64,000 nucleotides of DNA, from the NCBI RefSeq assembly GCF_003610195.1, contig NZ_RAPO01000002.1, positions 868,001 to 932,000 on the forward strand, written 5' to 3'. Shown one piece after another: positions 18,315-27,491 of this stretch (positions are counted from its first letter, which is position 1; each line of letters begins with the position of its first letter). Source of the stretch: Halopiger aswanensis. GTDB lineage: Archaea; Halobacteriota; Halobacteria; Halobacteriales; Natrialbaceae. The notes below the pieces were generated by a model. It was given only the letters and a program-made list of their open reading frames with translations. It had not been told where the DNA came from and made no database searches. Position numbers and translations under genes: made by a program.

Positions 18315-19475
18315 ATGAACGACCTCCGGCTTCGGTGTTCGTTGCTGGTACGGATGGGCGTCGCCGTCGGCGTCCTCGCGACGCTGTCGATCGTCGTCGC
18401 GCTGATCGGCGGTCTCTGCGGGGGACTGTTGGGACTCGCCGTCTGGGACTGGATCGCCACCGGACTCGAGGCCGTCGCGAGCTTCCCCGGAATCAGCGAC
18501 GTGGTGGGCGTCTCGGCGCCGGTCGCGGCGCTTCTCGCCGCGCTCGCCCTGGTGGTCGTCATCAACTGGTGGCCCCTGCTCACCCGCTATACGCCCGTCG
18601 AGCACCTGTTCCAGCCGACTGCAGCGTCGTTGGTCGCGACGGCGGCGGTGCTCGGCTGTCTGTACCTCGCGGTCGTCGAAGGCAGTGCTGCGGTGACGTC
18701 GGCGATCGTTGCCGTACTCTCACCGATCCAGCGGGTCCTGCTCGGACTCGGCCTGAGCGGCCCGCTCGTCGTCGTGCTGCTGGTCGCCGGCGCGCGGCGG
18801 GAGGTCCGCGACCTGCGGGCGCAACTGGTCGACGATAGCGTTCCCGCCGCGGAGGCCGACCCGGAACTCGAGGCCACCGTCCGGCGACTCGCGCAGCTCG
18901 CGAGCGTACCCGCGCCCGACGTGTACGTCACTGACGCCGACCGGCCGGAGTCGTTCACCCTCGGCAGCGGCGACTCGGCCGTCGTCGTGGTCTCGACGGG
19001 GCTGTGCGAACGCCTCGCGGACGACGAACTCGAGGCCGTGTTGGCCCACGAAGTCAGCCACCTCGCGAACCTCGACAGTCGGATCGTGGCGGCCGCGATC
19101 GTGCCGGTGATCATCGCCGACGCCTGGATCGACCCCGACGCGAGCGATCCGGGCGATCTGTTCTGGAACGCGGTCTTCCGCGCGCTGAAACGCTACGGCC
19201 AGTTCGGCGTCGCCGTCCTCTCGCGGGGCCGGGAGTGGCACGCCGACGCCGGCGCCGCCGCGCTCGCATCGCCCGCGGCGCTCGCCAGCGCGCTCGAGAC
19301 GCTGACCGACGCCAGACAGGTTCCCGAAACGGACCTACGGGAGTGGGAGGGGGCGATGGTTGCGTTGGATATTCTCCCGCCCGCGCTCGAGGAGCAGGGG
19401 ACGGGACCGTTCCGGACGCATCCGTCGACGGCGGCGCGGATCCGGCGATTGCAGCGGCTGGCGGCGGAGTCCTGA
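18315..19475 (+). CDS. M48-family (HtpX-like) membrane zinc metalloprotease
   Basis: A 386-residue protein. Four hydrophobic helices precede the catalytic domain. The zinc motif HEVSH lies in VLAHEVSHLANLDSR near residue 250, and the third ligand should be the Glu in GREWHADAGAAALASPAAL. The family degrades misfolded membrane proteins. The N-terminal helix bundle is longer than in HtpX and resembles the haloarchaeal M48 branch. The ATG at 18315 is preferred to one at 18258. It is the last host gene before tRNA-Ala and the integrated element. Confidence 0.92.
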   Translation: MNDLRLRCSLLVRMGVAVGVLATLSIVVALIGGLCGGLLGLAVWDWIATGLEAVASFPGISDVVGVSAPVAALLAALALVVVINWWPLLTRYTPVEHLFQPTAASLVATAAVLGCLYLAVVEGSAAVTSAIVAVLSPIQRVLLGLGLSGPLVVVLLVAGARREVRDLRAQLVDDSVPAAEADPELEATVRRLAQLASVPAPDVYVTDADRPESFTLGSGDSAVVVVSTGLCERLADDELEAVLAHEVSHLANLDSRIVAAAIVPVIIADAWIDPDASDPGDLFWNAVFRALKRYGQFGVAVLSRGREWHADAGAAALASPAALASALETLTDARQVPETDLREWEGAMVALDILPPALEEQGTGPFRTHPSTAARIRRLQRLAAES

Positions 19476-19578
19476 GTCACAGAAGCCTCCGGCGGCGAGC
19501 AACGAGGCTGTGCGTGGCATTCACGAAACTGTGACGAAACACAAGGTACAAATAGAAACCCGAGTTAGAAAGGGGCGA

Positions 19579-19650
19579 GGGCTCGTAGATCAGTGGCAGA
19601 TCGCTTCCTTCGCAAGGAAGAGGCCCCGGGTTCAAATCCCGGCGAGTCCA
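19579..19650 (+). tRNA. tRNA-Ala(CGC), attachment target of the integrated element
   Basis: Acceptor stem GGGCTCG pairs with CGAGTCC and contains the G3-U70 wobble pair that identifies alanine tRNAs. The anticodon stem CTTCC/GGAAG holds the loop TTCGCAA with anticodon CGC (19611-19613 region). The T arm is CCGGG-TTCAAAT-CCCGG. The discriminator is A and no CCA is encoded. The last 15 bases (19636-19650) recur at 39066-39080, so the element restored the full tRNA when it inserted. Confidence 0.96.
19636..19650 (+). repeat. attL, left core of the integrated element
   Basis: ATCCCGGCGAGTCCA at the 3' end of tRNA-Ala. An identical copy is at 39066-39080, 58 bp after the integrase stop codon. Confidence 0.9.
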
Positions 19651-19818
19651 CTCACGTTTTGCACGGTTTCGAATTGTCCCGATAGTCGCTGTTGTAGCGG
19701 CTAATGCGGAATTATGCAATAGTCGATTTAGCGTACAAACCCCCTCTCAGAATCGAGTGATTGCCGGTGCGGGATTCGCCCGGACGCCGTCCCACGATTA
19801 CAGCGAAGGAAATCGGGG

Positions 19819-20058
19819 GTGGTTGGCGTGACGGTCGCACCGTGGCCGTCGGCCGGACAATCGACATGTCTTCATTGTGATTCGTTCGTCACCGACCGGT
19901 TCGGTCGCGTCTTCGGTGATGAAAGTGACCGCGTTCACCGCTGTCCCGAGTGCGATACTTACGCTCGGTTGACCCGTGGGTCCGCTGCTGGAAAAGACGT
20001 CGAGATACCGGACCCGGAAACGTCGCCCGGTCGGCACGGGGGTGAGGTCGATGTCTGA
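19819..20058 (+). CDS. Small zinc-ribbon protein, first gene of the provirus left operon
   Basis: A 79-residue protein with a GTG start. Two cysteine pairs, CLHC and CPEC, are separated by a segment with DRFGRVFGDESDRVHR and form a four-Cys zinc ribbon. Similar small proteins are common in haloarchaeal plasmids and viruses, sometimes ending in GSAAGKDVEIPDP as here. The stop codon is inside the start of the methyltransferase gene (ATGTCTGA overlap), which indicates coupled translation. Probably DNA- or protein-binding; the exact role is unknown. An in-frame GTG a few codons downstream is an alternative start. Confidence 0.75.
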   Translation: MVGVTVAPWPSAGQSTCLHCDSFVTDRFGRVFGDESDRVHRCPECDTYARLTRGSAAGKDVEIPDPETSPGRHGGEVDV

Positions 20059-20860
20059 GGACGGTACTGAGCGCTACCGAGTCGGTGACGCGCTGGCCGA
20101 GCTGCGCTCGCTCGACGAGTCCGCTGCAGTGGTATGTCTCGACGACGCCTGGGCGCGGCCTGGTCGGCAAGGCGCGTTCGGCGTCGAGTACCCGACCCAC
20201 GACTTCGAGACGACTGCAGAGATCGTCGACGTAGCCTGGGACGCTCTGCAGGACGGTGGTTGGCTGATCGCCGACGCCGACGACTGGCTTGCACCACGGT
20301 TGGAGACGTACATCCGCGAGGAGTTCGGCGATGTGAGTGCGTGGTATGAGGGCGGCGGCTACCGTCGCCGCGGTGGGGTAACCTACGTCGACGTAGGTGG
20401 CGATCCCGACACCAGCACACCCGGCCAGTATCTCTCAAACGGCGGCTACCCTGTCATCTTTGCCCACAAGGGCGAGACGGATCGCCGGACGACCGCGAGT
20501 GCCCGTCAGGTTGCACGCCACCCGCGGCGTGTCGAGGACGGCTACCCCTACGGCTGGGGGAGCGTAAAGCCGATCGGCCCGTATCGCGCATGGATCGAGG
20601 GCCTGACTGAGCCTGGTGAGACAGTTGTCGTGCCGTGCGCAGGAACCGCGCCGGCTGCCATCGCAGCGGAGCAGTTGGGGCGTGAGTGGATCGCTATTGA
20701 CTCCGAGTCCGAGGCCCGCGAGGCCTACCTGCAGCGGCGGGCGGCTTTCCGCGAGGAAAACGAACAGACGACGCTCGTCGACGTAGTCGCAGACGGTGGG
20801 CACTCAGTAGACGCGGGAATCGATCATTCACGATTACAAGGGGGTGGCTCAGACCGATGA
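20051..20860 (+). CDS. Viral DNA methyltransferase-like protein with altered catalytic motif
   Basis: A 269-residue protein in the layout of beta-class N4/N6 DNA methyltransferases: the target-base region comes first and the SAM-binding region last. The start RYRVGDALAELRSLDESAAVVCLDDAWARPG aligns with the usual GD...L...S..LIVTDPPY region, but the catalytic DPPY is replaced by DDAW. The C-terminal part VVPCAGTAPAAIAAEQLGREWIAID matches the SAM motif (F-x-G-x-G type) and the helix after it. It overlaps the neighbours on both sides by a few bases. The activity is therefore uncertain; it may protect provirus DNA or bind without methylating. Confidence 0.8.
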   Translation: MSEDGTERYRVGDALAELRSLDESAAVVCLDDAWARPGRQGAFGVEYPTHDFETTAEIVDVAWDALQDGGWLIADADDWLAPRLETYIREEFGDVSAWYEGGGYRRRGGVTYVDVGGDPDTSTPGQYLSNGGYPVIFAHKGETDRRTTASARQVARHPRRVEDGYPYGWGSVKPIGPYRAWIEGLTEPGETVVVPCAGTAPAAIAAEQLGREWIAIDSESEAREAYLQRRAAFREENEQTTLVDVVADGGHSVDAGIDHSRLQGGGSDR

Positions 20861-20967
20861 GGGAGTGTCCGGTCTGCGACGCCGAGAGCGCGACGGTCTA
20901 CCGCTGTTCGGAGTGCGGGGCCGACCTCGTCGGTCGGGCTGACTCCGAGGAGGACCGGAGGCGATAG
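20857..20967 (+). CDS. 36-residue zinc-finger microprotein
   Basis: Reads MRECPVCDAESATVYRCSEC and then GADLVGRADSEEDRRR. Two C-x2-C knuckles form a compact zinc ribbon. The ATG overlaps the stop of the methyltransferase gene (ATGA), which supports translation. It is too short for most gene callers. The function is unknown. Confidence 0.65.
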   Translation: MRECPVCDAESATVYRCSECGADLVGRADSEEDRRR

Positions 20968-20970
20968 CCC

Positions 20971-21060
20971 GTGACGGACCTGATAGCCTGCGGTCGTGAG
21001 CCGCGGGACCCAGCAGCGGGTGACGGTGACGAGTTAGTCGATCAGGAGGGTCGGCGATGA
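20971..21060 (+). CDS. Tiny operon ORF of 29 residues
   Basis: A GTG-initiated frame (VTDLIACGREPRDPAAGDGD, then ELVDQEGRR) that starts three bases after the zinc-finger microprotein and ends in CGATGA, overlapping the ATG of the large gene at 21057. Only the operon spacing supports it, so it could merely couple ribosomes to the next start. Confidence 0.35.
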   Translation: MTDLIACGREPRDPAAGDGDELVDQEGRR

Positions 21061-22676
21061 CGCAAGTCGAGACAACGCCTCACGAGAGTGAGGGGCGCTG
21101 GAAATGGCCCGACTGGGGCCGCGGTCCGTACGATGCACTGTCGTCGGTGATGCTCGGCCCACCGTTCGAGGGATACCTGGAGCTGGACATCGAGATCGAC
21201 GGGGAGCCCTGGCACCTCGAGGTCAGTTACAGCAAGTCGGGGTTCGCGCCGCGACTGTCGGACGGAATCAACGCCGAGCGGCTCTACGAGTGGGATATCC
21301 GCGGTCGTGGACGTGGCGAGCGAAAGGCCTCGTACAATATCTCGCCGCGGTTCCCGAACATGCGCCACTGGGAGACCGGCGAGCCGGTGAATCTCCCCTG
21401 GGAGAATCAGGTCGGCGAGGTCGACGGCGTCGACGTCGAGTTCCACGTCAGTAACATCGAGCCCGACCACGGTCTCGAGTTGCTGCCGGAGTTCTTCGCA
21501 GCGATCTTCGAGCACGCCGAAGAGCGCGTGCATCCGGAGTACTTCCGGACAGACCCGCACCCGGCGAGTCGGATGTGGGCATACGAGCGGTACGTCCGTA
21601 TCCGTCGACAGTGGGCCGAAAAGCTCGCGTCGGCCGGTGTCCTACAGAAGGTGGTTCACTTTCTCTCCGACCTCGAGGGAGTGAAGGCGGAACTGCATCT
21701 CGACAACGAGGAAGTGATCAACCACCAGAACCGGCTGATGCTCGATCCTACGTCGGCTGCGAAGCTACTGCCGGGCCACACCTACGGACGGAAGTTCGAG
21801 ATCTACCAGCTGGCCGACCCGGACGCGGTCTCGAAAGATCATCCGTCGTACCATCCGAAGGTGGAGGTGCTGGTGAACAAGTCGAATAACGACGGCGAGG
21901 CATGGGCATGGGCTGATCGCCACGAGGTGACCCAGCAGATTGAGGAGACGCTGTTGAACGCACTTCACTGGGAAGACATCCCGCTCAGTCCCGACGGGAA
22001 CGACGTGTACGTACCGGACGATCACTTCGACGCCGTCGCTCGAGACGAGCAGGTAGAACTCTACGAAGATCCGACACCGCGCCTTGAGGCGAAGACGGAC
22101 CACTTGTTGATGACGACGCTGCGGGACATGGGCGAGACCGCCCGCGAGGTGACCGAGACGGTCGCGACCGACGGCGGTGGGAACGTCGACGAACTCGCAG
22201 ACGAGTTGGGCAAGCACCCGGCGACGATCTACCGCGCGATCGAAGATCTTGGCGACATCCTCGAGCTCGACCAGGGCGAGATTTCGTTCCGGGCACGGAA
22301 GTACCAGGAGGAGTTGCGCGCACTCGTCGAGTCCGCTGAGTACGCCATCGAGAGCTTTGCCGATCGAATTCAGCACGTAATGGGCCTGGCCGATCACATT
22401 GCCGAGTCGTCACCGTTCCAGCAGTGGTTGGCCGAGAATGGTGCCGAGATCGAATTCGACGAGCATGGGAATCCGAAGCGACTCCGAATCGACGCGATTC
22501 TCTCGCTGCTGAAGCACGATAGCTTCGAGAACGCTCGTGCGGTCGCACAGGAAGCGATCGACGCCTGGCGGCACTCAGGGAACGACGTAGTTCCGTTCAG
22601 CAAGGTGTCGATGGTCTGGCGGACACCTGAAGGCGGCCGCGACAGCCACCGCGTGGGTTCGCTCGCCGACTGGTAG
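21057..22676 (+). CDS. Probable provirus replication protein with C-terminal winged helix
   Basis: A 539-residue protein of a haloarchaeal virus/plasmid family. I recognise no catalytic motif. Residues about 20-330 are a globular region rich in Trp and Tyr with repeated D/E stretches (PFEGYLELDIEIDGEPWHLEV). Residues about 345-410 contain an Asp-rich linker and a helix-turn-helix: GNVDELADELGKHPATIYRAIEDLGDILEL. The C-terminal 120 residues are helical. It is the largest gene of the left arm, last in an ATGA-coupled operon, and sits where betapleolipoviruses carry a putative replication gene. It could equally be a transcription regulator. Confidence 0.6.
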   Translation: MTQVETTPHESEGRWKWPDWGRGPYDALSSVMLGPPFEGYLELDIEIDGEPWHLEVSYSKSGFAPRLSDGINAERLYEWDIRGRGRGERKASYNISPRFPNMRHWETGEPVNLPWENQVGEVDGVDVEFHVSNIEPDHGLELLPEFFAAIFEHAEERVHPEYFRTDPHPASRMWAYERYVRIRRQWAEKLASAGVLQKVVHFLSDLEGVKAELHLDNEEVINHQNRLMLDPTSAAKLLPGHTYGRKFEIYQLADPDAVSKDHPSYHPKVEVLVNKSNNDGEAWAWADRHEVTQQIEETLLNALHWEDIPLSPDGNDVYVPDDHFDAVARDEQVELYEDPTPRLEAKTDHLLMTTLRDMGETAREVTETVATDGGGNVDELADELGKHPATIYRAIEDLGDILELDQGEISFRARKYQEELRALVESAEYAIESFADRIQHVMGLADHIAESSPFQQWLAENGAEIEFDEHGNPKRLRIDAILSLLKHDSFENARAVAQEAIDAWRHSGNDVVPFSKVSMVWRTPEGGRDSHRVGSLADW

Positions 22677-23000
22677 AACCGCCCTCGTGAGTGGCAACAC
22701 TCTCCTGACACCTGTTTTCAGCAACTTTGCTTGTGTAATAGCGACTGTCAGTCAATTCTGGTTGTAGTTTCGACCTCGAGGGAGGTGCCGCCGGCGCGAT
22801 CACGCCGGCTCGCCTGCGGGGCAGTTTCGCGCTGCGCGCGAAACGCCCCTTGGCGGGTGTCGCCAAGGCGACAGCGCCAAAAAATTACAGCGCCCAGCCC
22901 CCGCTTCCGCATGATTTCCAGTTGAAGCACATGAAACGAGGGTTCTGTGATTATACTATCTCTGATAATTTTAAAGATTCACCAGTGCCCGATAGCGTTA
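22677..23000. other. Intergenic region between convergent genes, with hairpin cluster
   Basis: 324 bp between the ends of the replication-like gene (plus) and the restriction gene (minus). It contains four tandem hairpins (described separately) followed by an A-run and an AT-rich stretch at about 22940-22985. No gene is visible. Confidence 0.7.
22790..22878. terminator. Four back-to-back hairpins: bidirectional terminator or origin candidate
   Basis: Stem 1 is GCCGGCG/CGCCGGC (22790-22809, 6-nt loop). Stem 2 is GGGGC-A-GTTTCGCGC paired with GCGCGAAAC-GCCCC (22818-22849, 14 bp with one bulged A, 3-nt loop). Stem 3 is CTTGGCG/CGCCAAG (22849-22867). Stem 4 is GGCG/CGCC (22867-22878), followed by six A. 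They sit between two convergent genes and just after the probable replication gene. Confidence 0.55.
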
Positions 23001-26000
23001 CTACTCTCCCTCAATAGCGTCTTCAATAATCTCGATCTCTTCGTCAGTCAGTCCGTACAACTCGTACACGATCTCGTCGATCAATTCATCCGTCCGCTCA
23101 ATCTTCTCGTCAAGTTCATCGGCGCGTGCCTTGGTCTCGAGGTAGCTCTCGAGGCCGTCGCGGACATCGTCGATGGCGGGGAGAGTGAGTTTCCGGAGGC
23201 GGTCGACGAGCGAGTTGTTCTTGGTGGCGGTTTCGCGAAAGTTCGCGAAGCCGCCAGCCTCGTCGACGGCCACGGGGACGAACGCCTCAATCAGGTCGGC
23301 CTCGGTTTCGGAGAGGTCCGAGATCCGCAGGGCCGGTAGGGGTTCGGTTTCGGTGTAGCCCCACTGGTCAGTTTCGTACTCGTCCTCGTCTTCGGGTTTG
23401 TAGCGGGCGGTGAGTCGGATCTCGAGGGAGGTTGGGGATTCGCGGACGATCTCACAGTTTCCAACTCGGAGTTTCTCGCGATCCTCGGCAGTATCGGTGA
23501 GGAGGGAGTCGGCCGCTCCCTCTGGGGGCTGTGCGAGGCCGATGCTGGAGAGGGTTTGACCTTGGGAGTAAGACCCAAGATGGTCGAGCAAACTGAGGTT
23601 GAGGGCATCGTAATCCGTGGCAAGTCGTTCCATTTTCTCTGCATTCTCAACCAAATCCGAATGGTGGTATTCCGAAGGAAGTGGGAACTCCACAGCGTCT
23701 TGAATCAGGATCTTCTGGAATGTGTCTTTGTTTTCATCGAGGAACCGCTTACGATGGTAGAACGTCATCAGTTTCGAATTGATAATCGCCGTGAGTGACC
23801 TGGCTCGTTCTTCGGCGTTCTCATCTCCTTTCGGGAGCAGCACGAATCCTACCTGCGTGTGGAAGAGTTCAGTATCCGAATAGGCGGCGTAAATGCCGCG
23901 ACCTTCTGTCGAAACAATCTGACGAATGACACAACGAGGTTTAGTAAAGAACCGCTTCTCCCGTTCTGAACCCAACCAGTCTCCATATTTTATCCATTCT
24001 CCTCCCTTCCATGTCAATCGATATCGATTAATCCCTTTCCCCGTCGTGATAGGATAGTGCTGCTCTGTTTCCTTCTCATCTGAATGAAAGACCCGGTTTT
24101 CAATTTGCTCTTCGGTGTGTCCCTGATGTTTATCGTATGGGGTGAGTCCCAAACATGATTCGAACTCATCGCCGATCGTACCATCTATGGCCTCGATCTG
24201 CTGTATTACTTGCCGTTCGGATTCGGATGTGAATATGTCGAAGATGAGATCGTCGGTCTCTTTCCACCGGCTGATGTCTGTTTCATATACATCGGCAGCT
24301 GGTCCCGGAATATCGGAAATTTCAGCATCACGAGGGAAGTTTATCGTGTTAACAATATTGCTGCCGTTTTGACTCATCTGTGTGAGTAGAATCGCCGTCT
24401 CCATTGTAACATTTGAAAAGATTCCATCGGGAAGACGGACAATCGTCTCGATACTGTGGTTCTCCAAAATATGCTCTCGCAGCGGTTGATACGAACTTTG
24501 AGTCAGATAGGAGTTTGGAGTGATAAATCCAAATACCGAATCAGGGCCCAACAGCGTTGTCGATCGCTCAATAAACGCAGCATAAATGTTCACTCTGTTG
24601 AAACTGGTATTAAATAGCTCAAAGAGGACTTCGGGCTCCCGTAACCCCTTTACGTCGACCCATGGTGGGTTCCCAATCACCGCATCGAACCCAGCATCTG
24701 CCCGCTTCTCCCCATCGTCATCGAAGAACACCTCGGGGTACTCCAACTCCCAGTGGAAGAAGGACTCGTCGCCGCTCATCGCCTGCGCTGTCTGGAACCA
24801 CGGCTCTTCGGCCACCTCGGCCCACGCCTCGTCGTCGTCGATCGCCCGGGCCAGCCGCTCGTAGGCCCCCTCGGGCACGTCTAGATCGAACTGCTCGGCG
24901 GTGTGGACGTTTGCCACCTCGAACAGCCGCTGGTAGAACGGGTCGGTCCGCACCTCGTCGTAGATCTCCTCCATCGACTTGACGTCCTCGAGCGACTCAT
25001 TGTCGATCTCGAGCAGCTCCTGCATACGCTCCATGACGTGTTCCAGCGTGTCCTGGCGGACCCGCGCCAGCGCCTGCTGCAGCGTCAACTGCCCGTCGCC
25101 CTCGGCCGCGTCGCTCGAGAGCACCTCGGTCACGTCCGAGCCGACCAGCGAGTTGCCCGCCTTGAGGTGGTGATCGAGGAAGGCTAGCGGCTGATCCGCG
25201 GCGAGCGTCTCGAGCCACATCGAGAGCTTCGCGAGTTCGACCGCCATCCCGTTCAGGTCGACGCCGTAGATACACTCCTTGGCCACGTCCCGGCGCACCC
25301 GCTGCTCGTCGAAGGCCGTCGCCTCCTCGAGTTCGCGTACCTCTTCCATGACCTGCTGGGCCAGGTACTCCGTCGCCCGCGTGAGGAAGTGCCCGCTGCC
25401 CATCGCCGGATCCAGCAGCTTCAGGTCCGTCACCCGCCGGTAGAACGCACCCAGATACTCGTGGGTGCCGGGCTCGAAGCCCTGCTCTGTGAGGTCGGCC
25501 TTGATCTCGTCGACCAGCGGCCCGACCGTCTCCTCGACGATGTAGGTCACCACGTAGTCCGGCGTGTAGTAAGCCCCCGTGGCCTTGCGCTCGCCCTCGT
25601 CGTTGACGACGTAGAGCCCGCCCTCGTCGACAGTTTCGACCGCCTCCGCGACCGACACCTCCGTGGCAGGCTTCCAGACCTGCCCGCCGTCTTCCGCGAC
25701 CGCCGCGTACGTCTCGGGAGCGATCCGGAACTGATGCTCGAGCAGTCCCTCGTAGACGCTGCCAAGATGCCGCGTGTCGAGGTCGGCGTAGTCGGCCAGC
25801 ACGTACCGGCCCTCGTCGTTCTCGGTTGTCGAAATTCGGTAGATGACCTCCGCAAGATAGCGGTTGCTGACCTCGTGGTCAGCCAAAAAGTCGTGTTCGT
25901 CCCGATTGAACAGTCCACCATTGTACGGCGGAATCCCCAGCGATTCCTCGCCTTCGTCGATCAACCGGAACAGGTCCTCGAGCCGACTCCACATCGTCGT

Positions 26001-27035
26001 GGAGTGTTCGCTATAGGCGTCGTCGAATCCCTCGTCGACCTCGCCGATCTCCTCGTGGATCTCGAGCCGGAGTTCGTTGAGGCTAAAGTTCTCCTCGTAC
26101 TCCGTAACGGCGTCCCCGCCTTCGGGGTGGATCAGCCCGCGCGATTCGGCGTAGAGGACGAACATCAACCGGTATAGCAAGACGAGCGACTGCTCTTTCA
26201 GCTCCGCGAGCGCGTCGTCGTCCTCGGGCTCGATCGCGAGGTCGTTCGTCTCGGCGAAGCCCCGACCCAACACTCGCAACGCGGTGAAGACGTTGTCCTG
26301 TAGGTCTTCCCCCAACTCTTGAGCGACCGTCTCGCTCTCTGAGCGGACTGAATCGAGAAAAGTCGTCCCGCCCGACTCGCGGAAGGCTTCCGGCCGGAAG
26401 AACAGGTAGAAGTACTTGAACGCCTCGAGGTCGTCTTGCTCGAGCAGTTCCGGCAGGTCGATCTCGTAGTAGGTCTGGGTCTCGTAATCCTTCGTCCCGT
26501 AGAGCCGCCACTTGCGGCCGTTGGTCAGGATCCCCCACTGGATCCGTTCAGGCGTCCGCTCGAGGTAGTGTTTGATCTGGTGGGAAGCGTTGCGGTATGG
26601 TCGCTGATCGCTGAAGCGAGTCGTGAAATCAGCGTCCCACTGCTTCGCCTCAACCAGTCCCACCCCGCGGTCGAACAGGTCGGTCGTGTCCTCAGTACTC
26701 AGGTAGACCTCCGCCGCGTCACGGCGTGCCTCGGTGTCCTCGAACAGCAACACGTCGACATACCCCCCGCCCTCGGGCAGCGTCGTCTCGACGTTCGTTC
26801 CGAACCCCAGAATCTCGAGGACCTCGTCGATCCAGTTGTCGATCAACGGGTCTTCCTTGTAGCCGTCGACCAGTCCCGACTCGAGGTCCCACAGTTCTTG
26901 CAGGTCTTCGAGAGCCTCGCTTGCGGCGGCATCGCAGTCCCACTCCTCGCGATCTTCGATTCGTTCGTCAAGATAGTACCCGGAAAAGAGATTTGAATTG
27001 GTGTACGGCCGCTTCGACAGCGTCGCCTGACTCAT
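23001..27035 (-). CDS. Type IIG restriction-methyltransferase (nuclease + N6-adenine methylase)
   Basis: A 1344-residue single-chain restriction-modification enzyme. The N-terminus carries a PD-(D/E)xK nuclease: Asp94 in GYVDVLLFED and Glu129-x-Lys131 in GVGLVEAKQW. SAM motif I is LLDPAMGSGHFLTRATEYL, at about residue 535, and the catalytic motif IV is GNPPWVDV, both intact. The C-terminal 500 residues should hold the target-recognition domain and a coiled coil (ETKARADELDEKIERTDELID). It resembles Eco57I/PglX-like enzymes. PglX of BREX lacks such a nuclease end, and there are no other BREX genes nearby. It is provirus cargo, probably acting against competing DNA. I prefer the ATG at 27035 to that at 27044. 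Confidence 0.9.
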   Translation of the reverse strand: MSQATLSKRPYTNSNLFSGYYLDERIEDREEWDCDAAASEALEDLQELWDLESGLVDGYKEDPLIDNWIDEVLEILGFGTNVETTLPEGGGYVDVLLFEDTEARRDAAEVYLSTEDTTDLFDRGVGLVEAKQWDADFTTRFSDQRPYRNASHQIKHYLERTPERIQWGILTNGRKWRLYGTKDYETQTYYEIDLPELLEQDDLEAFKYFYLFFRPEAFRESGGTTFLDSVRSESETVAQELGEDLQDNVFTALRVLGRGFAETNDLAIEPEDDDALAELKEQSLVLLYRLMFVLYAESRGLIHPEGGDAVTEYEENFSLNELRLEIHEEIGEVDEGFDDAYSEHSTTMWSRLEDLFRLIDEGEESLGIPPYNGGLFNRDEHDFLADHEVSNRYLAEVIYRISTTENDEGRYVLADYADLDTRHLGSVYEGLLEHQFRIAPETYAAVAEDGGQVWKPATEVSVAEAVETVDEGGLYVVNDEGERKATGAYYTPDYVVTYIVEETVGPLVDEIKADLTEQGFEPGTHEYLGAFYRRVTDLKLLDPAMGSGHFLTRATEYLAQQVMEEVRELEEATAFDEQRVRRDVAKECIYGVDLNGMAVELAKLSMWLETLAADQPLAFLDHHLKAGNSLVGSDVTEVLSSDAAEGDGQLTLQQALARVRQDTLEHVMERMQELLEIDNESLEDVKSMEEIYDEVRTDPFYQRLFEVANVHTAEQFDLDVPEGAYERLARAIDDDEAWAEVAEEPWFQTAQAMSGDESFFHWELEYPEVFFDDDGEKRADAGFDAVIGNPPWVDVKGLREPEVLFELFNTSFNRVNIYAAFIERSTTLLGPDSVFGFITPNSYLTQSSYQPLREHILENHSIETIVRLPDGIFSNVTMETAILLTQMSQNGSNIVNTINFPRDAEISDIPGPAADVYETDISRWKETDDLIFDIFTSESERQVIQQIEAIDGTIGDEFESCLGLTPYDKHQGHTEEQIENRVFHSDEKETEQHYPITTGKGINRYRLTWKGGEWIKYGDWLGSEREKRFFTKPRCVIRQIVSTEGRGIYAAYSDTELFHTQVGFVLLPKGDENAEERARSLTAIINSKLMTFYHRKRFLDENKDTFQKILIQDAVEFPLPSEYHHSDLVENAEKMERLATDYDALNLSLLDHLGSYSQGQTLSSIGLAQPPEGAADSLLTDTAEDREKLRVGNCEIVRESPTSLEIRLTARYKPEDEDEYETDQWGYTETEPLPALRISDLSETEADLIEAFVPVAVDEAGGFANFRETATKNNSLVDRLRKLTLPAIDDVRDGLESYLETKARADELDEKIERTDELIDEIVYELYGLTDEEIEIIEDAIEGE

Positions 27036-27286
27036 GATACGCATGACCTTGAATTGTCACACTAAGAAACCACTGGTAGAACCTGACCGCCTGGGGCTGC
27101 ACCTCGACAGAATCCATTTCCTGAATATGCACACGAGTTAGGCAGCGCTGTATGCATATTGCTCGGCGATCGCCGTGACGATCCCGTTGACTACTCTGGT
27201 AGAGTGATAGAAATACCTCGCCGTGGACTGTATGGTCTGATCCAGTGAGTCGAAAAACTAGGATTTCCTGGGTCGTGTGTACGAAT

Positions 27287-27487
27287 ATGCAAATTCGAAC
27301 CGACAGCAACTACACCTACCGCGAGGATGTGATCGAGCAAGCAGCCGACTTCTACGACTGTAACAGGACGAAAGCAGTTATCTCGGTTTGTGAAGACGTA
27401 CCCCGACTCGTCGCAGGTGCACGCTAGGCTTCGAGCGCGAGGATCTCACTCACGAACAGCGCCAAGAGATTGCCTGGACACTGTTTA
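27287..27487 (+). pseudogene. Frameshifted haloarchaeal small protein remnant
   Basis: Begins MQIRTDSNYTYREDVIEQAA and runs to a TAG at 27425. In another frame the sequence goes on as FEREDLTHEQRQEIAWTLF (27430-27486), which is how full-length members of this small haloarchaeal family usually continue after the LVAGAR stretch. So one frameshift breaks the gene. The tail then runs into the 3' end of the OLD gene, so the 3' end is also lost. Such proteins often lie near insertion sequences, which fits debris at a cargo junction. Confidence 0.6.
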
Positions 27488-27491
27488 TGTC

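Noticed and set aside
23001-27035. PglX-like gene as part of a BREX system
   Set aside because: It has an N-terminal PD-(D/E)xK nuclease, and no brxC, pglZ, brxL or other BREX gene lies nearby. Type IIG is the simpler call.
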